A DNA stretch of 64,000 nt from CAYMZZ01 sp046297935 (GCA_046297935.1 JBKBHA010000015.1:1-64000); one strand, 5' to 3'; positions 1-8,878 are shown, numbered from the stretch's first letter. Notes: a model not told the origin generated them from the letters alone. Program-made: numbers and translations.

Positions 1-40
1 TTTGTCAACGGAGCAGCAGAGCACCACCGAATGCACCCCC

Positions 41-161
41 GTAGAGACGCCATGCATGGCGTCTCTACGTATTTGTCAACGGTGCATTAGAGACGCCAGG
101 CATGGCGTCTCTACGTATTTGTCAACGGTGCATCGGAGACGCGATGCATCGCGTCTCTACG
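41..161. repeat. Three tandem palindromic repeats (GTAGAGACGC family)
   Basis: Three hairpin-forming copies are spaced about 47 bases apart and separated by the spacer TATTTGTCAACGGTGCAT. Copy 1 (41-68) is a perfect 28-bp palindrome centred on ATGCAT. Copy 2 (88-113) has the same arms with a GGCA loop. Copy 3 (136-157) carries GCGATGCATCGC where copy 1 has GCCATGCATGGC, a paired change that keeps the stem. The spacer word TTTGTCAACGG also occurs at position 1, so the array probably extends left of the window. Function is not known; it resembles REP-type intergenic elements. Confidence 0.9.
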
Positions 162-1311
162 ATTCCAGAGGCATTTGAATTCTAAAATAACGGCGTTGTT
201 CCTCGTCTATACCCTGTTCCACGGCTCCTTTCAAAAGATCGATCCGGCTGAGGACGGCATTTAACTGAACGGCATCGCTGATGCTTTTATCGTGTGTGCC
301 GGAGAGCCGGTCGAAGATCTCGAGCAACAAATAATCATTCGTAGTAAATTGAATCCAAACATCCCCCTGAGTGCCGGTTGCCAGAATCGACGACAAATAT
401 CCATCCACAATGCGAAACAGATTAATCGCCAGGTCGCCTGAAATATCAAACAGGTTACCGGACCAGCCGAAGTGAAACGCTATGGCCGAATTTTCGCGTC
501 GCTGATCCACCAGTTCACGTATCACTTCCTCCAAACTCATGACCGGTAGACTAACCGGATTATATGCCCGCGACAGACGCCGCATTTCCTGAAGCAGGGA
601 CCGGAGTTCCGCCTGTGTCCTCAGAAGCATCGAATCGCTCATTTCTGGATTTTCCCGGGCCAGATTGACATACATCAAACAGGCAGCCACCACCTGCGCA
701 AAGTTCTCGTGCAACTCCACGGCCATAGTGCGTCGCTCAGTTTCCTGAGTCTGCAGTGCAAAAGCGATCGTTTTCCGCTCCAGATCCAGCATGCGGCCGG
801 CGGTTTCCACTGTTTTCCGGTGCCTCAAGCGCAGTTCCAACAACTGAGTAACCTGCCTCGAAATGATCTCAATCGCCTTTTCCTGGGCTGATGTAAACTG
901 GACGAGTGAGCTGTCAAATGCGCATACCGTGCCAATATTCCGACCACCAGATGAAACAATCGGCGCACCAGCATAAAAACGAATTTTTAAATTATCGGTC
1001 ACAAGAGGATTATCAAAAAACCGTTCATCCTGCCAGGCATCCCGCACCACCAGCACATTTTTCTCTAAAATCGTATGAGAACAAAAAGAAATATCCCGGC
1101 CGTGTTCGGTTGAGTCAACACCCAGGCGCGCTTTATGCCACTGACGCGATTGATCAAGGAAGGAAATAGCTACATGCCTGCAACCGGTTACATGCTGCAA
1201 CAGTTCGGCCAAATCGTCGAATTCCTTCTCTGGTTCGGAATTAATGATTTTATACGACTCGAGGTCGCTCAGGCGCAACGCCTCATCGAGGGGAAGTTTC
1301 GCTTTTATCAA
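157..1311 (-). CDS. GAF-domain sensor histidine kinase-like protein, ATPase domain degenerate
   Basis: 384 residues, no membrane segment. An N-terminal GAF domain (about 25-160) is followed by a coiled linker and a HisKA_3-type dimerisation helix whose phospho-acceptor lies in VELHENFAQ (His201), like the NarX/DegS motif RELHD. The C-terminal part aligns in position with a HATPase domain, but the N-box (301-310, IVDGYLSSIL) has no Asn and the G1 box (331-338) reads EIFDRLSG, so ATP binding is doubtful. TTG at 1309-1311 is the only reasonable start: an in-frame stop lies four codons upstream and the next Met is near residue 174. The stop codon TAG is formed by the first bases of the palindromic repeat. 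No response regulator is adjacent. Confidence 0.75.
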   Translation of the reverse strand: MIKAKLPLDEALRLSDLESYKIINSEPEKEFDDLAELLQHVTGCRHVAISFLDQSRQWHKARLGVDSTEHGRDISFCSHTILEKNVLVVRDAWQDERFFDNPLVTDNLKIRFYAGAPIVSSGGRNIGTVCAFDSSLVQFTSAQEKAIEIISRQVTQLLELRLRHRKTVETAGRMLDLERKTIAFALQTQETERRTMAVELHENFAQVVAACLMYVNLARENPEMSDSMLLRTQAELRSLLQEMRRLSRAYNPVSLPVMSLEEVIRELVDQRRENSAIAFHFGWSGNLFDISGDLAINLFRIVDGYLSSILATGTQGDVWIQFTTNDYLLLEIFDRLSGTHDKSISDAVQLNAVLSRIDLLKGAVEQGIDEEQRRYFRIQMPLES

Positions 1312-1531
1312 GGGTACTGATTATACGTTGTCATCTACGTATATATAAGCAAATTAGATGCAAAAAAAGTGAATACTAAGCTCCACACGCGTTTTTTTAA
1401 TGAATTTAGGAATTACACTTAGTCGGCGCAGTAGGAGCTTCTCCGCCGAACCCATCAGCCCACCCCTAAAATGTGACCGTTATTATTTATTTTTCAGTTT
1501 CTTTGTTTTAAACCAAAACCAACCGAACTAT
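1312..1531. other. Divergent intergenic region
   Basis: 220 bases between the leftward GAF gene and the rightward universal stress gene. A reading frame in phase with the stress gene runs back to an ATG at 1400, but its product there is unlike the family. A small interrupted hairpin (CGGC 1424-1427 / GCCG 1445-1448, with inner GGAG/CTCC) lies in the presumed leader. No convincing promoter was found. Confidence 0.4.
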
Positions 1532-2317
1532 ATGAAAGATGTCATCATTCCTGTTGATTTTTCTGAAACCAGTCTGCATGCCGCCCGTTATGCAGCCGAT
1601 CTGCTTGCCGGTAAAAAAGACATAAGGGTGGTGCTTTACCACATGTCGGAAGAGGAAGACGAAAGCGAAACAGCGGCTACCTATCTTAATACGCTTAAAG
1701 CAGAAATGGAACAGAAAGGCATCGGCCAAATTGAATGCATCAATGAAGTTGGCGATGATCTCATTGATTCGCTGGGTCGGCTGGCTTACCAGAAAACTGC
1801 TGAGCTGATCATCATGGGTATCACCGAAAAGGACGACTGGCGTCAAATCTTCAGCGGCAGCAATTCATTGAAAATGGCAGCTGCTAATGTGTGCCCTGTC
1901 ATGATTATTCCAAAAGATGCCAGCTACAAAGGCATGAACAATATTGCACTTACTTCCGATTTTCAGGATGTTGAAGCCAATACTCCCGCACTGGCCATCA
2001 AAACAGTGCTGGAATTGTTTCAGGCCAAACTGCATATCGTTAATGTCGACAACCAGCATTACGTCACCCTAACGGACGAATTCCTGCAGGAAAGGGCAAA
2101 GATGCTGGCCATGTTCTCAGAATTCAACCCTGAATTTTATTTTATAGGCATGAACGATTTCTTTGAAGCGATCGAGCAATTCTCTAACGATCACCAGATC
2201 GATTTGATCATCATCATTCCAAAGAATCATTCCTTTTTCAATAATTTGTTTAGCAGTAGCCATACCCGGAAGTTGGCCTATCAAAGCAAACTACCCCTTT
2301 TGGCGGCTCACCAGTAG
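1532..2317 (+). CDS. Universal stress protein, two tandem Usp domains
   Basis: 261 residues with two UspA-like alpha/beta domains (about 1-138 and 143-261), the tandem arrangement common in Bacteroidota. The N-terminus MKDVIIPVDFSETS is typical, with the Asp that contacts nucleotide in ATP-binding members. Domain 1 ends in an MGI...GSNS...CPVMIIP stretch resembling the G-2x-G-9x-G(S/T) phosphate loop; domain 2 is more divergent. Start chosen at ATG 1532 because homology begins there; the frame is open back to 1400 but codes for unrelated sequence. Cytoplasmic; specific role unknown. A strong terminator follows. Confidence 0.88.
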   Translation: MKDVIIPVDFSETSLHAARYAADLLAGKKDIRVVLYHMSEEEDESETAATYLNTLKAEMEQKGIGQIECINEVGDDLIDSLGRLAYQKTAELIIMGITEKDDWRQIFSGSNSLKMAAANVCPVMIIPKDASYKGMNNIALTSDFQDVEANTPALAIKTVLELFQAKLHIVNVDNQHYVTLTDEFLQERAKMLAMFSEFNPEFYFIGMNDFFEAIEQFSNDHQIDLIIIIPKNHSFFNNLFSSSHTRKLAYQSKLPLLAAHQ

Positions 2318-2339
2318 ATTCGCGCGAAATTCAGCGGCC

Positions 2340-2400
2340 AAGGCATCTGTCAGCCGTTTCCCGACCCGCTGGGAAGCGAGCAACAGATGCCTTATTTTTG
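2340..2400 (+). terminator. Two-tier hairpin terminator overlapping a possible promoter -7 element
   Basis: Perfect 11-bp outer stem (2340-2350 with 2383-2393), a 4+4 internal loop, and an inner 8-bp stem (2355-2362 with 2371-2378, one G-U pair), then ATTTTTG. It fits a rho-independent terminator for the stress gene. The T-run is part of TATTTTTG (2393-2400), which matches the Bacteroidota -7 consensus TAnnTTTG and sits 29 bases before the next gene. No matching -33 TTTG was seen, so the promoter reading is weaker. Confidence 0.7.
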
Positions 2401-2429
2401 CCTAACACTTGTTTGAAAAAACTCAATCC

Positions 2430-3878
2430 ATGAGCCGAAAATCGAATCAAATACAGGTCTCTTCTGAAATAGGAACCCTTCGTCGTTTATTGGTGCACAG
2501 TCCCGACGCGGGGCTGGGAAAAGTAGTGCCCTCCAAGGCACAGGACTGGCTGTTTGAGGACATTGTACACCTCGAAACCATTCGCCGCAAAGAGTACGAT
2601 TACTATACCAAAGTGCTCCTGTATTTCCTGGATCCGGACAAAATTCAGGGTCGCCTGCACCAAATTGATGATGAAAAGAACAATTTCAATTTCTACAAAC
2701 CAGATCATGCCGATTTTCATTGCTCCGATAAGGTAATTGAACTGCAGTGGCTGCTGGGCGAAATACTTCAGGACCGGGAGTTGAAACTGCGGGTAGTGGC
2801 ATCTGTTTGCGCATTAGAAAACTGCTCTTATGAGCTACAGGAGGAACTGGCCGAAGTGGATGGTCATCGGCTTGCGAAAGTGTTCATCAGCGGATCAATG
2901 AATGATCGGGAAATGCTTTTCCCTCCTATTCCCAACTTCATATTCACGCGCGACATAGGCATTACCATCAACGACCATATTTTACTTAACAAACCAGCCA
3001 AAAAGGCCAGAACCCGCGAGGCGTTGCTGGTTAAGTACATCGTTTATAACCATCCCATTTTTTCCGGCTATCGTGAAAAGATCATCGAACTGCCAAACAC
3101 CTCGCACCATTTTTTAATGCCGCGAGATGGCGATGATAAAAAGGTAACGCTGGAGGGCGGCGATATTATGGTGATCAATCGGGATCACCTCCTGATAGGC
3201 GTAAGCGAACGCACCAGTATAGAAGCAGCTCATCAATGCATTAATCTTTTGTTCGAAAAAAACATCGTTCGTAAAATAACTGTGATAAAAATTCCGAAGA
3301 AAAGAGATTACATGCATATCGACACCATTTTCACCCAGATAAAACGAAATGTGTGGGTGTTGCTGGGCGCTTTCTCTAAAAAAGCGATCAAAATGGAAGA
3401 TGCTGATCCTGTTCAACGGGTACTCGAAGGAAAATCAAAAGAAGATAAGATAAGGATTACCCAGTTTAGGAAAAAAGATCCGGCCAACCCGACCTACTTC
3501 GATAACCTGGAAGATCTGCTGTCAGATATCAGCCGCAACGATCTTGATTGCGAAGAGAAAGTAAGATTCATTTATTCCGGAAATAACGAATTTCCCTTCG
3601 ATACACGTGAACAATGGACCGACTCCTGCAATTTGCTGGCGCTTCGGGAAGGTGTGGTGCTGGGCTACGACCGAAACGATAAAACGCTCGATGCGTTCCG
3701 TAATGCGGGCTTCACCATCGTTCACGTAGAAGAGTTAATTCGACAACTGGAAGCCGGCGAAACAAAAGTGAAGGATCTGGAAGACACATTAATCACAATG
3801 CCATCGGCCGAATTGAGCCGTGCTCGTGGCGGCTTTCATTGTATGAGTATGCCTCTATTACGCGATGAGCTTAACTGA
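2430..3878 (+). CDS. Arginine deiminase-like guanidine-group hydrolase
   Basis: 482 residues of the amidinotransferase/arginine deiminase superfamily (pentein fold). Landmarks in order: FTRDIG, EGGDIM (Glu242, Asp245), MHIDTIF with the catalytic His296, and the C-terminal nucleophile in GGFHCMSMPL (Cys471); ArcA has the equivalent RGG..CMSMPL. It is about 70 residues longer than ArcA (~410), mainly between the His and Cys motifs, so it belongs to a longer subfamily. Expected reaction: arginine to citrulline plus ammonia, inferred and not certain. ATG 2430 was preferred to an in-frame TTG at 2409. The next gene, 15 bases downstream, codes for a second pentein hydrolase. Confidence 0.82.
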   Translation: MSRKSNQIQVSSEIGTLRRLLVHSPDAGLGKVVPSKAQDWLFEDIVHLETIRRKEYDYYTKVLLYFLDPDKIQGRLHQIDDEKNNFNFYKPDHADFHCSDKVIELQWLLGEILQDRELKLRVVASVCALENCSYELQEELAEVDGHRLAKVFISGSMNDREMLFPPIPNFIFTRDIGITINDHILLNKPAKKARTREALLVKYIVYNHPIFSGYREKIIELPNTSHHFLMPRDGDDKKVTLEGGDIMVINRDHLLIGVSERTSIEAAHQCINLLFEKNIVRKITVIKIPKKRDYMHIDTIFTQIKRNVWVLLGAFSKKAIKMEDADPVQRVLEGKSKEDKIRITQFRKKDPANPTYFDNLEDLLSDISRNDLDCEEKVRFIYSGNNEFPFDTREQWTDSCNLLALREGVVLGYDRNDKTLDAFRNAGFTIVHVEELIRQLEAGETKVKDLEDTLITMPSAELSRARGGFHCMSMPLLRDELN

Positions 3879-3893
3879 AATGGAAACACCCAC

Positions 3894-4823
3894 ATGCAAA
3901 CAACATCCCATTTGCTGATGATCCGACCCCTTAGGTTCGAATTCAATCAGGAGACAGCGATAAACAATAGCTTCCAATCTCAATCGATGGACGACAACAC
4001 AGCCGAACTGGCCAGGGTCGAATTTGACCAGTTTGCAGAACTGCTTCGTTCGAAAGGGATCGACATTACCGTAGTGGAAGATACGGCCGATCCTCATACG
4101 CCCGACTCGGTTTTTCCCAACAACTGGATTTCATTCCACAGCGATGGAACAATTGTCCTCTATCCTATGTTTGCCGTCAACCGGCGGGCAGAAAGGAAAC
4201 CACATGTACTGGCCAAACTGGCCGAAAAATTTCAGATACGCAACAGAATCGATTTCACTCCGTTGGAACAGGAATCCCGGTTCCTGGAAGGAACCGGAAG
4301 TTTAGTACTGGACCGACAAAATCTCATTGCGTATGCCTGCCTTTCGCCGCGTACAGACAAGTCTGCGCTCGATCAATTCAGCCGTAAAATGAATTTCAGG
4401 CCGATTGCTTTCGTTGCCGTAGACAGCAATGGCCTTCCTATTTACCATACCAACGTGATGATGTGCGTAGCCGATCGATATGCCGTTGTTTGTCTTGACT
4501 CAGTGAAAGATCCTGAACAGAAAATGACCCTGACGCGTGCACTGACAGATACAGGTAAAAAAATTATACCCATCAGCCTGGAACAGATGAACCATTTCGC
4601 GGGTAATATGCTTCAGGTGCAAAATGGTGAAGGACAATCGTTCCTGGTGATGAGTTCTCAGGCTTATAATAGTCTTGAAGAAAATCAGATCATGGAACTT
4701 GAAAAGTTTAATCCGATCTTACATAGTTCGCTCAACAGCATTGAGAAAAATGGCGGCGGCAGCGCGCGCTGCATGCTGGCGGAAGTATTTTTACCACTTC
4801 AGCAAACGGCCCTTCGAGACTAA
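3894..4823 (+). CDS. ctlX: CtlX-like citrulline/guanidino hydrolase (amidinotransferase family)
   Basis: 309 residues, pentein fold. Motifs: DSVFPNNWISFH (substrate loop), FLEGTGSLVLD, SPRTD, YHTNVMM with catalytic His185, and GGGSARCMLAEVFLP with the nucleophile Cys293. This motif set matches the CtlX group, described as citrulline hydrolases giving ornithine, ammonia and CO2, and is related to dimethylarginine hydrolases. Being 15 bases behind an arginine-deiminase-like gene, it would complete an arginine-to-ornithine route without carbamoyl phosphate. No ornithine carbamoyltransferase or carbamate kinase gene is in the window. The exact substrate is inferred from family. Confidence 0.8.
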   Translation: MQTTSHLLMIRPLRFEFNQETAINNSFQSQSMDDNTAELARVEFDQFAELLRSKGIDITVVEDTADPHTPDSVFPNNWISFHSDGTIVLYPMFAVNRRAERKPHVLAKLAEKFQIRNRIDFTPLEQESRFLEGTGSLVLDRQNLIAYACLSPRTDKSALDQFSRKMNFRPIAFVAVDSNGLPIYHTNVMMCVADRYAVVCLDSVKDPEQKMTLTRALTDTGKKIIPISLEQMNHFAGNMLQVQNGEGQSFLVMSSQAYNSLEENQIMELEKFNPILHSSLNSIEKNGGGSARCMLAEVFLPLQQTALRD

Positions 4824-4857
4824 GGAAAAACAAAACCGGACTTACAAAAATATTCTC

Positions 4858-5463
4858 ATGGTGATCAAATTCCGGACATTTCTGATTGCTTTTATTATAC
4901 TGTTACAATGCCAGCAACTGCTGGCCCAATCTGCCTATGTCGATAGCTTAAAAGCCTGGCGCCAGCGTTATATTAACAATCATGAAGTGGTGACTGGAAA
5001 CAATAGGGAACATCTGCAGTTTTTTCCAGTGAACCCGGCAGCCCGAGTTCAGGCGCGGATAGAATATCCGACCAAGAGCCCCTGGTTTACCATGGAAACC
5101 AGTAGTGGTATGAAAAAGACCTTCCGCGTTTATGCTATCGCGCATTTTCAGTGGAGGGACAGTAGCTGCCAGCTATCCATCTATCAGTCACAAGGCTTGT
5201 TGGGAGACGTCAACTATCGCGACTATCTTTTTTTACCTTTTACTGATTTGACCAACGAAACTGCCACTTACGAAATGGGTCGTTATATTGACCTGAAGGT
5301 GCAGGATATTCAACAAAATCTATTGGAAATCGATTTCAATAAAGCATATAATCCTTATTGCGCTTATACCAGCGGCCAATACAATTGTCCGATTCCACCG
5401 GCAGAAAACAACCTGAATGTAAAGATAGAAGCGGGGGAAAAAAAGTTTCAAAAATTGAAATAG
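4858..5463 (+). CDS. DUF1684 family secreted protein
   Basis: 201 residues. The N-terminal hydrophobic segment (about 4-24, ending LLAQS) is a signal peptide. The body carries the DUF1684 signature: YRDYLFLPFTDLTN, then YEMGRYIDL, then DFNKAYNPYCAY followed by CPIPPAENNL. Function of the family is not established. Start is ATG 4858; the frame is open further upstream into the 3' end of the preceding gene, but that part is shadow. Lies 34 bases after the ctlX-like gene and may share its transcript. It converges with the next gene, leaving 10 bases between the stops. Confidence 0.85.
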   Translation: MVIKFRTFLIAFIILLQCQQLLAQSAYVDSLKAWRQRYINNHEVVTGNNREHLQFFPVNPAARVQARIEYPTKSPWFTMETSSGMKKTFRVYAIAHFQWRDSSCQLSIYQSQGLLGDVNYRDYLFLPFTDLTNETATYEMGRYIDLKVQDIQQNLLEIDFNKAYNPYCAYTSGQYNCPIPPAENNLNVKIEAGEKKFQKLK

Positions 5464-5473
5464 AGGGGTATCG

Positions 5474-6361
5474 TCATTTGTCCATTGCAAGTAATCCCTG
5501 TTCCAGATTACGTGGGGCAAAGCCCAGTTCCCGAACTGCTTTTTCAATGGACAATCCGGTTTTCATGGGCCTGGCAGCAGGATGCTGAAGATCGCTTGTG
5601 CTAACGCGTTGAATCAAATCTACCGGCAGCTTCCAAAAGCGGGCTGCCCTGCAGGCCATGTCGTAAGGCGTCATCAGTTCATTGCCGCAGATATGAAACA
5701 GGCCCTCTGATTTTTTTTCGATCATCTTCACGATGCCATCGACCAGGTCTCCTACATAGGTGGGTGTGCGAAACTGATCATCAACCACCCGATAGCCTTC
5801 GCCTTTCGATAATTTTTCGCGGAGAATGCTTAACAGGTTTGGTCGCCCTTCACGCGGAGAACCATATACCAGCACGGTGCGTACGATGCTCCATCTGCCA
5901 GCGAGTTCCTGCACCGCCAATTCGGCTTCCAGTTTTGTGCGGCCGTAAAAATTTACAGGTGCCAATGGATCAGATTCGGTATACATGCCGGTTTCGCCAT
6001 CGAACACGAAGTCGGTGGAAAGGAATAGAAGCCGGGCCCCGATCTCTTTGGCATTTTGGGCAAGGTGTATGGTTCCTTCCACATTCACCTGGTGGGCTGC
6101 CCATTGGTTTGTCTCGCATTCGTCGGGCTTACCCATTGCGCCCGCATGAACAATGATGGATGGCTTCAGCTTTGCAACCAGATCGTGCACCGCAAAGGGA
6201 TCAGTAAAGTCGAGCATTTCGTAATAAAGCTCTCTGCCATTTACCAACGTAGGCAACCTGCAATTGCCTTTGCCCGTGGCGCAAACGGGCCAACCCAGCT
6301 TCAAGAGTTGCTCTGTTAAATAGGAGCCAACAAATCCATTGGCGCCGGTAATCAAGATCAT
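5474..6361 (-). CDS. RmlD-like NAD(P)-dependent sugar nucleotide reductase (extended SDR)
   Basis: 295 residues, Rossmann fold. GANGFVG at residues 6-12 binds NAD(P); the active site is represented by a Ser/Thr before YGRTK (the YxxxK pair). Length and order of motifs match dTDP-4-dehydrorhamnose reductase (RmlD). No rmlABC genes are nearby, so it may be a stand-alone RmlD-family reductase. ATG 6361 was chosen over a TTG 33 bases upstream because the Rossmann strand MILITGANG starts there. It precedes nothing obviously related on the same strand; the gene upstream is a peptidase. Confidence 0.85.
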   Translation of the reverse strand: MILITGANGFVGSYLTEQLLKLGWPVCATGKGNCRLPTLVNGRELYYEMLDFTDPFAVHDLVAKLKPSIIVHAGAMGKPDECETNQWAAHQVNVEGTIHLAQNAKEIGARLLFLSTDFVFDGETGMYTESDPLAPVNFYGRTKLEAELAVQELAGRWSIVRTVLVYGSPREGRPNLLSILREKLSKGEGYRVVDDQFRTPTYVGDLVDGIVKMIEKKSEGLFHICGNELMTPYDMACRAARFWKLPVDLIQRVSTSDLQHPAARPMKTGLSIEKAVRELGFAPRNLEQGLLAMDK

Positions 6362-6426
6362 GTAAGTAGGTTCAGTTGTTTTCTGTTTCTCCAATCTGGC
6401 GGCAGTAATCAGGAGTTTTATGAAAA

Positions 6427-8787
6427 TTAACGGTTCCCCTTTTTTTGCCCGGGATGTGGTTGCTTAGCTTGTTGTTGCTGCTGACTCTTGTTAGCAGGAG
6501 TAGTATTATTGGTGCTGCCAGGTTTGGATTCGACAGTGCTGCCGGTTTCTGTCGAAGCTTTACCGTCGGTTGTTTTCTCGGAGCCTCCGGTTTTTCCGCC
6601 AGCACCCGACTTGCTTGCGGCACCTTCCATATTGGCGTCTGGCATTTCAGGCTTTTTTGCATTGCCGCGACCTGAAGGATCAAAACTCATTCCAAGATGG
6701 TACATCGTGAAGCTCCAGATATCAGCCGCCTCATCGATCAATTTGCTGGTGGGCTTACCGGCGCCATGTCCTGCATTGGTTTCAATTCTGATCAGGAGCG
6801 GCAGGTCGTTGTCGCCACCGTTATACTCCTGCAAACGTGCGGCAAACTTAAATGAATGAGCAGGCACTACGCGGTCATCGTGGTCGCCGGTAGTGATCAG
6901 GGTTGCCGGATATTTCACTCCGGTGCGCAAATTGTGATAGGGAGAATATTTGTACAGGTAGGGAAACTGACGGGCAGAGTCGGCATTGCCATATTCTACC
7001 GCCCAGGCCACACCGATAGTGAACTTGTGATACCTAAGCATGTCTAATACGCCCACTGCCGGCAAGGCCACCCTAAACAATTCAGGACGCTGGGTCATGA
7101 CGGCTCCAACCAGCAAACCGCCATTGCTTCCGCCACGAATGGCGATCTTGTTGGCGCTGGTATATTTTGCTTTGATTAGGTATTCTGCTGCACCGATAAA
7201 GTCGTCGAACACATTTTGCTTTTTTTCCAGCATGCCGGCCTTGTGCCAACGTTCGCCGTATTCGCTGCCTCCGCGAAGATTCACCACCGCATAAATGCCA
7301 CCCTGCTCAATGAAAAATGCATTGCTGATACTAAAGCCGGGTGTCATTGGTATATTGAAACCACCGTAACCGTATAGTAAAACAGGATTGGTGCCGTCGA
7401 GTTGAATGCCCCTGCGGTAAGTGAGAAACATGGGTACACGAGTACCATCTTTACTGGTAAAGAAAATCTGTTCTGTTACAAAATCCCTGGTGTCCATAGC
7501 TATCCTGGTTTCTCTGAAAAGCGTCGACACACCGGATTCGATATCGTACTGATAGATGGCAGGTGGTACACTATAAGAACTGTAGGTGTAGAAGAAACTG
7601 CGGTAGCTGCGTTCGCCGCCAAAACCAGAGGCCGAGCCAATACCCGGAAGAGCAATATCCCGCAGCCATTTTCCCTTATAGTCGAACTGTTGTACGCGGG
7701 TAGAAGCATCTTTCAGATAGCTGGCAAATAAATAGCCACCGCCTGTTGTCACTGACTCCAGGGCCTCTTCTTTTTCAGCAATGAGCGTCTGCCAGTTTTC
7801 TTTACCGGGCTTCAGCGGATCAATCGAAACTAATTTGTAATTGGGTGCGTCGATGTTGGTATGCACCAGCAAACGTCCACCGTCGTTGTCAACCACCGTT
7901 GCCTCATTAGTGAAACCTTTTATCAGCAGTTTGAATTGCTTTTGCGCAATATTCTTCAGATCACGAAACCAGATTTCGGCTCCACTGGTTCCTTCTGAAA
8001 TAGTAACGATCAGAAATCGTTCGTCTTCAGTTAGGCCGGCACTATGAAAACGTTTTGGACGCTGCCGGTCTTCATAAATCAATTCGTCTTTTTCCTGTGC
8101 AGTTCCCAGTTTATGATAGTAAACTTTATGAAATTCGTTCTGACCACTTTTTTGCGACCCTTCGGCCGGTTTGGGATAACGGCTATAATAGAATCCCTCC
8201 TCCCCTTTCCAACTGAACCCGCTAAATTTTACCCATCGGAGCGTATCACCAACCAGCGATTTTTTATCGGTATCCATCACGTACACTTCCTGCCAATCGC
8301 TTCCGGCCATAGAGATGGAATAGGCAAGATATTTTCCTGACTTGCTAAAACTGAGACCGCCCAGTGCTGCAATCCCCTCCCTGCTGAGCGTGTTGGGGTT
8401 CAGAAATTCTTCGGGCTCGCCCTGTAAGCCCTTTTGCCGGTACATGACCGCCTGGTTCTGCAGACCGTCGTTTTTGAAAAAATAGTACCACTCGCCCTTT
8501 TGAAAAGGCGATGAATACTTGGGATAGTTCCAAAGTTGCTCCAAACGGTTTCTCACCTGTTGACGGAAAGGAATTTTATTCAGGTAATCAAATGTGATTC
8601 GATTTTGAGCTTTCACCCATTCGGCCGTCCGTTCGCTGTTATCATCCTCCAGCCAGCGATACGGATCTTCCACTTTCACACCATGATAATCTTCCACCAC
8701 CTGCTCGCGGTGGGTATTGGGATATTTAAACTGGGCAGACGCAGCCATCATTCCGGAAACAGTTATGGTAAGGAAAAACTTTTTCAT
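6427..8787 (-). CDS. Prolyl oligopeptidase family peptidase (S9A), with a disordered C-terminal tail
   Basis: 786 residues. A signal peptide (1-19, MKKFFL...SAQ) sends it to the periplasm. The seven-bladed propeller (about 95-440) covers an alpha/beta hydrolase domain with the full triad: Ser554 in GGSNGGL, Asp638 in GDHDDRVVP and His674 in NAGHGAG, nearly the spacing of mammalian prolyl oligopeptidase. It should cleave short peptides after proline. Beyond the normal end it has an 82-residue tail (about 705-786, bases 6430-6675) made of Ser, Thr, Gly, Lys, Asn and Gln with a Q5 run. ATG 8787 fits the signal peptide; an upstream TTG extension was rejected. Confidence 0.92.
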   Translation of the reverse strand: MKKFFLTITVSGMMAASAQFKYPNTHREQVVEDYHGVKVEDPYRWLEDDNSERTAEWVKAQNRITFDYLNKIPFRQQVRNRLEQLWNYPKYSSPFQKGEWYYFFKNDGLQNQAVMYRQKGLQGEPEEFLNPNTLSREGIAALGGLSFSKSGKYLAYSISMAGSDWQEVYVMDTDKKSLVGDTLRWVKFSGFSWKGEEGFYYSRYPKPAEGSQKSGQNEFHKVYYHKLGTAQEKDELIYEDRQRPKRFHSAGLTEDERFLIVTISEGTSGAEIWFRDLKNIAQKQFKLLIKGFTNEATVVDNDGGRLLVHTNIDAPNYKLVSIDPLKPGKENWQTLIAEKEEALESVTTGGGYLFASYLKDASTRVQQFDYKGKWLRDIALPGIGSASGFGGERSYRSFFYTYSSYSVPPAIYQYDIESGVSTLFRETRIAMDTRDFVTEQIFFTSKDGTRVPMFLTYRRGIQLDGTNPVLLYGYGGFNIPMTPGFSISNAFFIEQGGIYAVVNLRGGSEYGERWHKAGMLEKKQNVFDDFIGAAEYLIKAKYTSANKIAIRGGSNGGLLVGAVMTQRPELFRVALPAVGVLDMLRYHKFTIGVAWAVEYGNADSARQFPYLYKYSPYHNLRTGVKYPATLITTGDHDDRVVPAHSFKFAARLQEYNGGDNDLPLLIRIETNAGHGAGKPTSKLIDEAADIWSFTMYHLGMSFDPSGRGNAKKPEMPDANMEGAASKSGAGGKTGGSEKTTDGKASTETGSTVESKPGSTNNTTPANKSQQQQQAKQPHPGQKKGNR

Positions 8788-8878
8788 AAGCCAAATGTAA
8801 CTAAAGCTATACAAACGTCCATTCGCCTGAACATCAAATAACAATATGTAAGCAACACACACAATGACAACAAAACCT

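Noticed and set aside
1400..1531. N-terminal extension of the universal stress protein
   Set aside because: The extra 44 residues are unlike any Usp N-terminus, while the family start MKDVIIPVDFS coincides with ATG 1532.
8792..8799. Minus-strand TACATTTG as promoter of the prolyl oligopeptidase gene
   Set aside because: It ends only 5 bases before the ATG, which would make a leaderless message, and no -33 element lies at the right distance.
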